Part shown: piece by piece, positions 12,301 through 24,300 of the stretch
Layout of the letters: every line of letters starts with the position of its first letter
How positions within the stretch are numbered: position 1 is the first letter of the stretch
Position numbers and translations under genes: made by a program
Notes under the pieces: model-generated
What the model was told of the DNA's origin: nothing
Databases searched by the model: none
Seen by the model: the letters and a program-made list of their open reading frames with translations, nothing else
Origin: Pteria penguin
Lineage: Eukaryota; Mollusca; Bivalvia; Pterioida; Pteriidae
Assembly (NCBI GenBank): GCA_035048485.1
Contig: CM068592.1
Location: 34,790,001-34,854,000 of the forward strand
Direction of reading: 5' to 3'
DNA: 64,000 bases

Positions 12301-15300
12301 GCTAGTCTGACGCCTGGTTATCCGTCTCATTTACAGGCGTAACATTTCGTACAGGGGCACACATTTGCAACCTTGTTTCTAGATCTATTTTTCAAAAGTG
12401 TCTCCAAACAGACAGACCAACAGATTGACAGATGAAATGACAGAATAAATAGATAATTTGTATATCAATCAGAAAGGAAGAGCCACTAGTATAGATGATT
12501 TTAATACCTACTCATTACACTGACCATACCTCATCTGTGTTGTTTCGCAGCTGTGCAATTCTTGCTTGAATGTCTTCCTTCATTTTCAGTTTCTCATCTC
12601 GATTTCTTTTTGTAGCATTGATTCTGGCAATGAGGCGGTGCTGGAGACGACTCAAAAACATTTCTAACCAACTGTGAACAAAACATTTTGTATTCATTGT
12701 AATACCTTGATATTATTCAAGGATATTCTTTTTCAATTGACACTAATCAATCTCTCTACATTTCACTCTTTCCACACAATTTTTGTATTGTTTGCATCTT
12801 TATCAGCTTTATAAACATTTATCTTTTTTTCGTATTCTTTTTAACTTCAACAGTTTTTCGGGTACTTAGTTGTTAGTACTATACATGTTGTTCAGGCAGA
12901 TTGCGGGTTAGAAAACATCTAAAATGAATGCCAGTTATTTCTCCATTTTGTCCCCATGAGTCTTGCATCTTTAAGAAATTAATTCCATTGGTCCATGTTC
13001 TTAAGGTACTAAAAGTATGAATGGCTTCTGACTTTTTCTGAGATTTTAACATACAATGGAATAATGTCCCTAATTGCCAGCAGTCTGAATGTTTTAGTGC
13101 CACACACAGAACGTACATAGAAATCTCATAAACCTACATACTGTAAAACACTTTATTTCCTGATGACCTCACATTGTATATTTTTGCAAGACATTATTTA
13201 AGGAATGAATCTAATTTTTGTTCATTGGATGGAAGTATACCATGAAAAACAAAAAGAACGGAAAACTGCATCACCGTGCATAGCGCAAGATGGTCATAAG
13301 GTTTCCGTCCCATATTTGTGGTATACTTCCATCCATTACCATCCTTACCATTTAGTTCCTTTCAAACATGCATGTTTAAACTTTTATATTCTCAGAAATT
13401 GGTATGTTATGTCTGCACTATTTCTCAACATCTCTAAATTTTTGCGACGATGGTGAGAATATTGACGTCACAGTTACGCATACGCTGGAAATTACATCTT
13501 CAGAGAAAAAATTTCGTGGATGAGATATACCACTAATTTTGACCAATCAAAATGTGTGTTACATGTAAAATTAAATGATTTTGGTAGAAGCAATATGCCT
13601 GTAATATTTAATAGTCAAATAAAGGAAGTGAGAATTTCATGTTTGCATGGAGTCAAACTTGCAAATTTACACTAAAACAAAATTCCTTACCATAAAATTA
13701 CATTATGAAGAAAAAATAAATTTTTGCCACGTAAAGCCAGAAATAAGAGATGAATCCAACTCAAAAGCTCGATCCTTGGTGTGTTAAACGTATTTCACAA
13801 ATAATAGAAATATACTTTTAAATCTCAGCATGTTGTAAGGACTTACTTAACCTGGTATTTCAACTTCTAGAACATACTGGACATGGCATTGTAAGAAGTT
13901 ACTGAACATGGAACTTCAATTTCAAAAAACTTACTTGGCATGGCGTTTGACCTTAGCTTCGAGACTTGCAGGGATTAACTTCTCAATACCATTTAATAAT
14001 CTTTTGAACTTGTCTGTATAATCTAAGCCAGTGGATGCTCGTCTCTGTTCCTAGAAAACAAAACCACTAAGCATAACACCACACCAGGATCATTTCACCA
14101 TTATGGAGGAAATCAGAATTTATTGTAGGAAAAAAACCAAGTACCCAGACAGAAACACTTTGACGTATACTTTTGGATGTTTTTACCTATCTAGACCAGG
14201 AACAGACCTCAGATTGTGAAGATAACACTAATTTTTTTTACTCAGCTTTGCTACTAAAACATATTATCATGTTTATAATATCTGTTATAAATAAGCTGTG
14301 TTTGTGAAACACTCATGCCCTCAGTGGCACCAAAGTACAAAAAATTATATTTAGTGTGAAGGTCATTGTCAAGATCAAAAGGTCATTGACCCTGGGGTCA
14401 TTTGAAATAGCTACATTAGTTTAGTATGCATGTCAGATATGAAGTCTCTATTCTTCACAGTTCAAAAGTTATAGCCGAGGTTAAAGTTGACAACAGACAG
14501 GCAAACAAACAAACAAACAGATCAACAAAAAGGTCAAAAAACAATATGCCCCTGATCTATCAATCCAGGGGCATAAAAAAGAAAAAATGAGGCTGGTTTT
14601 TTTAACATAAATATTTTTTTAACATTATGGTAACTGTTTCTTTATGATTTATAATAGGTCTATAGCATAATCATTAAACTACATTTCCATACCAAAAATG
14701 ATGTAAGGACTTGAATACTGCAGTCAGTCCAGTCATTGGTTTTTCTCTGACTTTTCATCAATCATTTCCACTATAAGAGATTTATCTTTATTCCAACAAT
14801 ACTTGTCACTTGAGTCATCTTGTTTTTGTCTAATGCAGGTTTCTTACCTCTACAGTACACAACTTACCTTACCTCAACAGTACAGATCTTACCTCTACAG
14901 TACACATTTTCTCTCACCTCAACAATACAGGTCTTACCTCTTCAGTACACATCTTATCTCACCTCAACAGTACAGATTTTACCTCTACAGTACACATCTT
15001 ACCTTACCTCAATAGTACAGATTTTACCTCTACAGTACACATCTTACCTTACCTCAATAGTACAGATTTTACCTCTACAGTACACATCTTACCTTACCTC
15101 AATAGTACAGATCTTACCTCTACAGTACACATCTTATCTTACCTCAACAATACAGATTTTACCTCTACAGTACACATCTTACCTTACCTCAACAGTACAG
15201 ATCTTACCTCTACAGTACACATCTTATCTTACCTCAATAGTACAGATCTTACCTCTACAGTACAATACTTACCTCACCTCAACAGTACAGATCTTACCTC

Positions 15301-18300
15301 TACAGTACAAATCTTACCTCACCTCAACAGTATAGATCTTATCACTACAGTACATATTTCCCCTCACCTCAACAGTACAGATCTTACCTCAACAGTACAG
15401 ACCTTATATCTACAGTACACATCTTATCTTACGTCAACAGCACAGATCTTACCTCTACAGTACACATCTTAAACATCTGGTTCTCTATATTGGTTTCATG
15501 CTTAACAGGCCATGAGGTTTTCAGCTTTTGTACAGTCTCTTCCCAAAGTTTATCATCCTCTTCACGTGGCACTTGGTCCCATTTATTACAAACAAAGATT
15601 GTACAGTTAGGATCAAATTCTTGCATCATTCCTTTCTGTTCCCATTCTTTTTGTCTCTTAAATATCTTCAAAAGCTACAAAAGATAAAATCATGCACAAA
15701 ACTAAAATATTTTAGGGCAGATACAAAATTAATAACTGTATTGCCATATATTTTAGGGACTTAATATCTTAAATGATAGCAATATCCTAAAAAAGATAAG
15801 TATGGTGTCATATTTATGCCATCATACTGATTTGTAAGATATATCATACTGACTTCTCAGATATATCATACTGACTTTTCAGATATATCATACTGATTTC
15901 TCACATATATAATACTGACTTGTCAGATATAATACACTGACTTGTCAAATATATCATACTCACTATCACATATATCACACTGACTTGTCAGATATAACAG
16001 ACTGACTTGTCAGATATATCATACTGTCTTGTCAGATATATCATATTGACTTTTCAGATATATCATACTGACTTGTCAATATCACACTGACTTGTCAGAT
16101 ATATCATACTTACTTGTCAGATATATATCATACTGACTTGTCAGATATATCATACTGACTTGTCAGATGTATTATACTGTCTTGTCAGATATATCACACT
16201 TGCTTGTCCTATATATCATACTGACTTGTCAGATATATATATCATACTGACTTGTCAGATATATATCATACTGACTTGTCAGATATATCATACTGACTTG
16301 TCAGATATATATCATACTGACTTGTAAGATATATCATACTGACTTGTCAGATATATCATACTGACTTCTCAGATATCTGTGTTAATAAGCTTACATCTGA
16401 CAAGTCCATATAATATTTGACAAGTCAATATGATTTTCTTTCAAGTCAAAATACAATCTGACAAGCTGACAATAGCTTGACAAGACAACAAAATTATCTG
16501 ACCAATAATAATAACAGAAATATGCAATCTGATATACATATAACATGACAGGCTCTCTACTGTTTACACAACCTGAGTGACTCTCTGCTGTTAATACAAC
16601 TGAACTGAATCTATGTTGTCTATACATTTTAACTTACTCACTGCTGCTTACACAACTTTACTGACTTTCTGCTGCTAACACAACTTGACTGATTTTCTGC
16701 TGCTTACACACCTTCACTGACTTTCTGCTGCTAACACAACTTTACTGACTTTCTGCTGCTAACACAACTTTACTGACTTTTTGCTGTTTACATAATTTGG
16801 CTGGCTCTCTGATGCTGGAATAGATTTATTGGCCCTCTGCTGCTCAGAAACTGAGCTGACTCTCTGCTGTCTACACCTTGACTGGCTTTCTGCTGTTTAC
16901 ACAACTGAACTGGCTCTTTACCATTTAAACAACCTGACTGGCTCTCTGCTGTTTACACAATCTGACTGGTTCTGTTCTATTTACACAGTTGGACTGGCTC
17001 TCTACTGTTTAAACAACCTGACTGGCTCTCTGCTACTGACATAACTGGACTGGCTCTATGTTGTTTACACACATGTATTGACTCTCTACTGTTTAAACAA
17101 TCCAACTGGTTCTCAGCTATTTAAACAACCTGACTGGCTCCATACTGTTTACACAACTGGAATGGCTTTCTACTGTTTAAACAACCCGACTAGCTCTCTG
17201 CTATTTAAACAACCTGACTGCATGTTATGCATATTCTGTATGCCACATCAGGTTTATTTGACACATTAAAGGGCAGAAGGTGCCTGCTGTAGGGCCTATA
17301 AAAGGCAGCAGGTGCCTGCTGTATGGCTTCTAATAGGCAGCAGGTGCTTGCTGAATGGCCTATAAATGGCAGCAACTGTCTGCTGCATGGTCTATAAAAG
17401 GCAGCAGCTGCCTGCTGTAAGGCCTATAAAAGAAAGCAGCTGCTTGCTATATGACCTATAAAAGAAAGCAGCTGTCAGCTGTATCACCTATAAATGGCAG
17501 CAGCTGTCTGCTGTATGGCATCTGAAAGGCAGCAGGTTCCAGCTGTATGGTCTATAAAAGGCAGCAGCTGCTTACTGTAGGGCCTATAAAAAGCAGCAGG
17601 TGCCTGCTGTATGGCCTATAAAAGGCAGCAGGTGCTTGCTGTATGGCCTGTAAATTGCAGCATCTGTCTGCTGTATGGCATATGAAAGGCAGCAGGTGCC
17701 TGCTGTATGGCCTCTACTAGGCAACAGGTGCTTGCTGAATGGCCTATAAATGGCAGCAACTGTCTACTGCATGGACTATAAAAGGCAGCAGCTGCCTGCT
17801 GTATGGCCTATAAAAGAAAGCAGCTGCTTGCTATATGGCCTGTAGAAGAAAGCAGCTGTCAGCTGTATCACTTATAAATTGCAGCAGCTGTCTGCTGTAT
17901 GGCATCTGAAAGGCAGCAGGTGCCAGCTGTATGGCATTTAAAAGGCAGCAGCTGCTTACTGTATAAAAGGCAGCAGGTGCCTGCTGTATGGCCTATAAAA
18001 GGCAGCAGGTGCTTGCTGTATGGCCCATAAATTGCAGTATCTGTCTGCTGTATGGCATATGAAAGGAAGCAGGTGCCAGATGTATGGCCTATAAAAGGCA
18101 ACAGCTGCCTGCTGTATGGCATATAAAAGGCATCACCTATAAAAGGCAGCAACTGCCTCTTATATGACATATAAAAGGCAGCAGCTGTATGCTGTATGGG
18201 CTATGACAGGGAGCATCTGCTTACTATATGGCCTATAAAATGCAGTAACTGCCTGCTGTATGACCTATAAGAGGCAGCAGCTGTGTGCTGTATGACCTAT

Positions 18301-21300
18301 TAAAGGTAGCAGCTGCCTTCTGTATGGCCTCAGATTTTTTTTTTCATGCAACAGACTATCTGATGCAGTAAGGGGTCATTTATGCAGCAATTTACAATAA
18401 TCTGCTGATGTACATTTATTCGATACTTATTACTTACTCTGTCACTTTGGACACCACCGGCATTGGCACTATTAATAACATAAATAAAGGCAACAGCTTT
18501 TGGCAGGTACTGTAGAAGTTTGTCTGTCATGTCATCACTCTCACCTATACCAGGTGTATCCACTATCATAGTGTTGTGCTGCAAGAAAGATAACTCTGCT
18601 AATGATCATCACAAGAAAGATAACTTTTGGTGAAATAAGGCATACACTTTCAAATAATATTTTACACTTATAATCTTCACTTTTTCAGTGCAAATTCTAA
18701 ACTCTGAAACACCTTTGAAATCTCTGAATCCCCTCTTTCTACACTACATCTCATCCCCAGTTTTCTCACATGAATTATGAATACATATCTTTTTAATAAA
18801 AGTAACAAGTAAATAACAATTTAAGTCATCTGTCTGTCACATTTGAAAAAAAAATAAAACTAGTTCTGTCACCAGCCCCCCCCCCCTCCCTTTCCTTATC
18901 CCTTGAGAGAATTTATAATCATTATAAATACCTTCAACATTGGTAGAGGCCAATAGATATCAACACACTTATATTCATCACTGGATCTATCTGTGACATA
19001 TTTCCTGAGAACTTCCCTCTGATTTTCGAAATTGTTCATTTCAAATTCAATCAAAAGAGTTGGCCCATTCTTGGTAAATACCTCAGCCCTCGGGTGATTA
19101 CTATTTCGCAGCTGACAAAGGGTAGAGGTTGTACTGAGGACGCTATGAGGTAGCACCTCAGAGCCTAGAAGGAGGTTTAAGAGGCTTGATTTTCCTGCAC
19201 CAGTTTCTCCTGTAACAAGTCATAAAATATTACTCAGTAATTAAATAATATTGTTTTTGTGAAAAAGAAATTTAATTAAGGAAAATCTGTCTCATTCACT
19301 TGGCTCAGCATAGGTGAACAAGGTTCTGGTTTCGAGTCCAACTTGTCATTAACCTGTCTCTTGGACAAGACAGTGAAATCCAGCGTTGTGTAACAGTAGA
19401 AACTGGTACACAAATCATCTGTCATCATTTTGAGTGGGCCTTAATGTAGGAGACCTTGAGTATTTCATCAAAGTCTTCATTAAGTTCTGAATGATATGTG
19501 TACCAAAGCTTATTATTACTAATATTATATATCCTCCCCTCACGAAAATTATAAATAATCCCCCCAATCTTTCTTTTTATTTCATCTCTTGCGACTAATA
19601 AAATCAGTTAGAATTAACATAAAATCTGTGAATTGTAAACAAATAATCTTATCAAAACACGACTTGTACATGTACTTCCTTCCTCTACGATACTATAGAT
19701 AGTATGGTACAGGAACAAAGTACCAGTCACGTTTTGATAAGACTGTATAAATAAACCACAAAGAAAAATCTATGAAATTTTTGAAAATAGGTAGAATGAC
19801 CAAGTGGGCCTATGCCACTCACCTGAACACCATTTGCTTATTCAAATGACAGCTTGATAAACATGTAGACAGAAATATATATTCCCTGATGTTTACTGTG
19901 TTGCGACTACATTTTGTACTGAAAACTCAGAGTGTAAAATCAGATTTGAATCATCAACATTAAGCTATTGTTTATGCATGTTCCTTCCCCCCTTCTTCCT
20001 TTTTTTTTTAGCCAAAAATTAAGATATTGACAAAATTCTTTCACAGTAACATTCCTTATTATAATCATGATTAAAAGAAACCAAATAAAAGCAGAATTGT
20101 CCATTCAAGTAGAAAAATGACCTTTTTTCTACACTACATTGAAATCACCAAGTCCAAAAAATTGTTTACAATTTAGATGTCAAAACTTTGAAAAAACAAG
20201 AGGCCCAAGTGGGCCTATATCACTCACCTGAGTACCTAGATGATCAGTCATGCATGAACGAAGAATTCATTTATTTTTGCATTACTGTGACTAAGTCAAC
20301 ACAAATGTTGAAAATATGTCAAATTTTATTTCAGACCAGAATAAAAAACAACACTTTTCTGCACATCCATTCAGGTGATTTTGCTTTGTCTCTGCAAGAT
20401 GTCATTCAGGGCAACAAGTTAGTCATTTTCTTCAGGTGGGGCCTTTTGTTGACTGATTTCAAGTCTGGGTAATGAACAACAATTGTTTCAAATATTGTCC
20501 AGATCTAACATAAAATTGCCTAATTTCATAAGATGAGTGTTGAAAAACATCTAAAAACTTATTTTGATGTGTAAAGAAATGAAAAAAAATTTTTTGACCA
20601 CAGCTGGATTTGAACCGCTACTCTCCATATTTCAATTACCAAGTGGTAATATGTACCATTGTGAGACCTACTTTTTAGACATGGTGGCATTATCTGTTAA
20701 CCAATTTGGATGAAATTTACCAAATTGATAGAGGACCTTTAGTACTTCATGTATTCCATGTTTCATTAAAATCTTTCATGTGGTTTTGTAGAAAAAGTTG
20801 AAAATGTGAAAAATGGCCAACCCCCCCCCCCTTTTTTTTTTTTGGAAGTCTTAAAAAATTCATAAAAAATCCAAAAATTGAGATAATGACAAAATTCTTT
20901 CACAATAATATTCCTTACCACAATTATGATCAAAATAGTCATTAAGAAATCATCAATATCAATTAACTGAAAAACATGACACTTTTCTGCGTTAAAATGA
21001 CTAAGTCCAGAAACACGTCAAAAAAGCATAAATTTCTATTTGACGGATCTTAAACCTGAACACAATATTTAATAACCCATCTTTATAGATTGTTGAAATG
21101 CAATTAGTTTCCCCATTTATGTACTGGTTCTGGAGGAGAAGATGTTTGAAGAGGGGTACCGTTTTGGGCACTTTTGGCCCCGCCCTTGATCCATCCCTGA
21201 GGGAATCTGGATCCCGAACACAATTTTAGTAGGGGACCTTGAGTACATCAATTACACAAAGTTTGATCCAAATCTGCAATGTAGTTCCAGAGAAGCAGTC

Positions 21301-24300
21301 GAAAATGTGAAAAAGTTAACGACGGACGGACAACAGACGGACGACGACGGACGGTGCAATATGACTATAGCTCACTTGAGCCTTTGGCTCTGGTGAGCTA
21401 AAAACAAAAATTTTATTTCGGAATGCAACCAAATGCAACAACGTTTTTAAAGACATCCTTCTAGATCACACTGATACATTCTGTTTGTGCCCAATGGACA
21501 ACGAATTATGACAAGAGCTCTTTTGAGCCATTGGCTCGGATAAGCTAAAACACAAAACTGCTGGAAGACCTTGAGTAAATGTTTGCTGCCAAGTTTCAAC
21601 AAAATTACACCAGCCGTTGTAGAGGAGAATTCATTTATGTGAAAAGTTAACAATACATGCAGATGGAGGGAGGCCGGTCAGGGACAGACAGAGGATGATG
21701 GACAATGTGTGATCACTATTACCTTTGAATCAGGTAAGGTAAAAATCAGATCATGAATATAAATGTGTCGAATGAAATGATTCAAACAAACCTGCAACTA
21801 CTATAGGACATTCATCAGCCCTGAGATTATTAGCATATTCTTTCAACTGGTCTTGAAAATCTCCAAACTCAAGTTCAACTTCATTTTTAAGGTTTTCATC
21901 AAAGTTTCTTAAGTTTAATAACTCCTGCAGTTTTTTATATATATCCTCCAACTCCTTTTTGATGTGAGCATCTTTATCCAGAATTTTTTCCATCACTATG
22001 ATTGAATTTACCTTATCCTGAAATGTCATACAATGGAAATTCTGCAGAAATTTATACAAATTTAAAACTTGAACTTAAAAGAATCTCATATTCACCAATA
22101 AATTTGAAAATTCTTACGGTTCAGGGCATCATTTCTTGATTACTAGCACAGAAGACTATTTTTCTATTAATGACCATCTATACATAACACTAAATTCTTG
22201 CAATTTTCAATTTATAAGGTTCAATACACAGACAGTGAGAAAAAGTTTTAAATTAAATCAGCCCTTGGGCGAGAACAAAATGTTAACTAGACCTTAATTT
22301 TACTAACTTGACATTATGTGTCATATACATGTATATATGCTGTGTTCAGAATATGAACTTTTGTGGTTCTTGAGATGTATGTGGCGTACTTAGCCTTTCT
22401 GTATGTAAAACCTGTGGGAATTTAATGGGACAAGACCATAAATTGCCACATAACCTTCCCTTGAACAATCTTGATACTCACTCAAAGCATGTTGATCATA
22501 AGGATGCTATATACTAATATAAAGTTATTCTAGCTAGTGGTTCTTTAAAAGAAAAAGTATTTCCTTTATAAACCTTTGCAAAACCATTTACTCCTACAGT
22601 GGGACCAAGTATTGTTGTGGTGCCATCCTTCAAACAAACTTGATACTTCATGAAATGAGGATTATGTATACATGTACCAAATATAAAGTAAATGTAATTT
22701 GTGTTCTAGGAAAGATTGAGACTTTATAAAATTTAGCTTAATTTTCTCATTTTTGGTCCCTATTAGTCCCTATACAAAGACAATAATTACTATTTGAACA
22801 AAATTACATCTGCTTTCTCTAGGGATCATACATGCAATATTTAGTTTATTCTAATGCATGCAGCTTTCTACAAAAGGAAGTAACTAATAGAATCTAAAAA
22901 TTTTAAAAAGTTAATGGCCGGATTAGACTGAAAACCTGCAATTAGGCGAAGGACAATTAATGCACCAATTCAGCTAAACACATGAAATACTTAAAAAGTA
23001 TCGAAATGTCTTTTCATGAGAGTCTCCTTTCTCAGAAAACTTACTTCAAATCTGAACAAAAACAACAAAAAATAAAGAAGAAAGAAAGAAAGCAAACCAA
23101 CAAAAACAACACATCATTCTAAGACATTCTAATGCATTCTGTAAATCAAAGAAAGCAATTGAAAATTTATTGCAAAAACCACAAAATCCATCAAGTATCA
23201 ATAACATGATTTTGGTTGGTTAGTTAATTGATGTTTTACATCGCTATCAACAATTTCTTAGTTATAACATGACATAGAAGCAGGAGGTAACCAACCTCTT
23301 AAACATAGTGGCGCAACCCGGGAATCGAATCTGGATCGTCCATGCCGCAAGCCAAGCGTTTAACCACTACGCCAAGCCTGCCCCTAACTTGATTTTGGAA
23401 TGGAACCAAAAACACCAACACAGATTTAGTGGAAAAAACCTTAGGTACTTCACCCCTACCATTTTCATCAAAATCTTTCTGTTAGTTCTGAGGAAGAAGT
23501 CCACATCAAAGCTTTTTACTGCATACAGATAATATACATTTCTATTTCTCCTCCTCCCAACATTTTTAACATTAAAAAAATTGCAAAAATCTTTTAATTT
23601 ATGTTTATATCTTATTTCTTTCCATTTATATGTACTGCAATAAAATCAATTTAAATACACAAAAGCTATAAGCAACCTATAACAAGAAAAAGGCGACAAG
23701 AAGATAAAAAAAAAATTTTATTTTGGAATGGAACGAAAAAAAATTAGAAAACTTTTTAAGACCAATCTGTAGATCAATTGGGCATATTGTTTGCTGATTG
23801 ATGCTGCGGGTATGAAGTTTGTCAAAGGACAGGGTACACTCTAAGGCTAATGTCATTCTGTCCTGGATCCATCCCAGAAGTTGATGAATCTAGACAAAAA
23901 GTATTAAGTCTTTTAAGGAACCTTGAGTACTTCATTCCTACCTAGATTAATTAAAATTCCTTTTGCAGTTCCGAAGAAGAAGAGGAAAGTTGAAGAAAAG
24001 TTTTCAATGGACATACACACGAATATCGGGTAAAACATGATCACAAATATCTCATTTGAGCCAAAGGCTCAGTGAGCTAAAATAAAAACATTGAAAAAAA
24101 AACAAAACAAAATACAATACAAAAAAAAAAAAAAAAAAAATATATACAATACAAAACAAAACCTGAACAGCAGTTGTAATTTTTACGGAAAAATGTATTT
24201 TTAAGATGTTCAAGAGTTATGAAGGAGTTTTAGGAATAGATTTTAGTTTAACTCACGGTTTGAATATTTTCCTTCATTTCCATATTTTTGATTATCAAGT

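Larger units (their letters stand above)
8656..12360. mobile_element. 3.7-kb inverted-repeat element with many GGCGTAA sub-terminal motifs
   Basis: The left end GCCGCCCGTACGAAGTG and the complement of the right end GCCCCTGTACGAAATG agree. Inside each end for about 250-350 bp the motif ACCAGGCGTAAT (left, plus orientation) or ATTACGCCTGGT (right) recurs, with variants. Clusters of short sub-terminal repeats in inverted arrangement are typical of transposase binding regions of DNA transposons. No clear target duplication was found. The interior has possible spliced plus-strand exons (9,940-10,104, 11,405-11,645, 11,792-11,948) and a nested 146-bp MITE. Superfamily not assigned. Confidence 0.6.

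Noticed and set aside
12879..13118. 79-codon minus ORF inside an intron
   Set aside because: No domain, no splice signals at its ends, and not needed for the phase-consistent gene model.
14820..15335. 171-codon plus-strand ORF with 15-residue repeats (TSYLTS, QILPLQY)
   Set aside because: It follows from a 45-bp repeat length divisible by three inside an intron; the opposite strand explains the sequence as splice-donor units.
16829..17269. Leucine- and serine-rich plus ORFs
   Set aside because: Translation of the 28-30-bp array.
17868..18170. 100-codon minus ORF with ATGTC-type repeats
   Set aside because: Translation of the 33-bp minisatellite; it has no protein-like character beyond the repeat.
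15826..18330. CRISPR-like spaced repeats
   Set aside because: Units are contiguous minisatellite repeats without unique spacers, in a eukaryotic intron.
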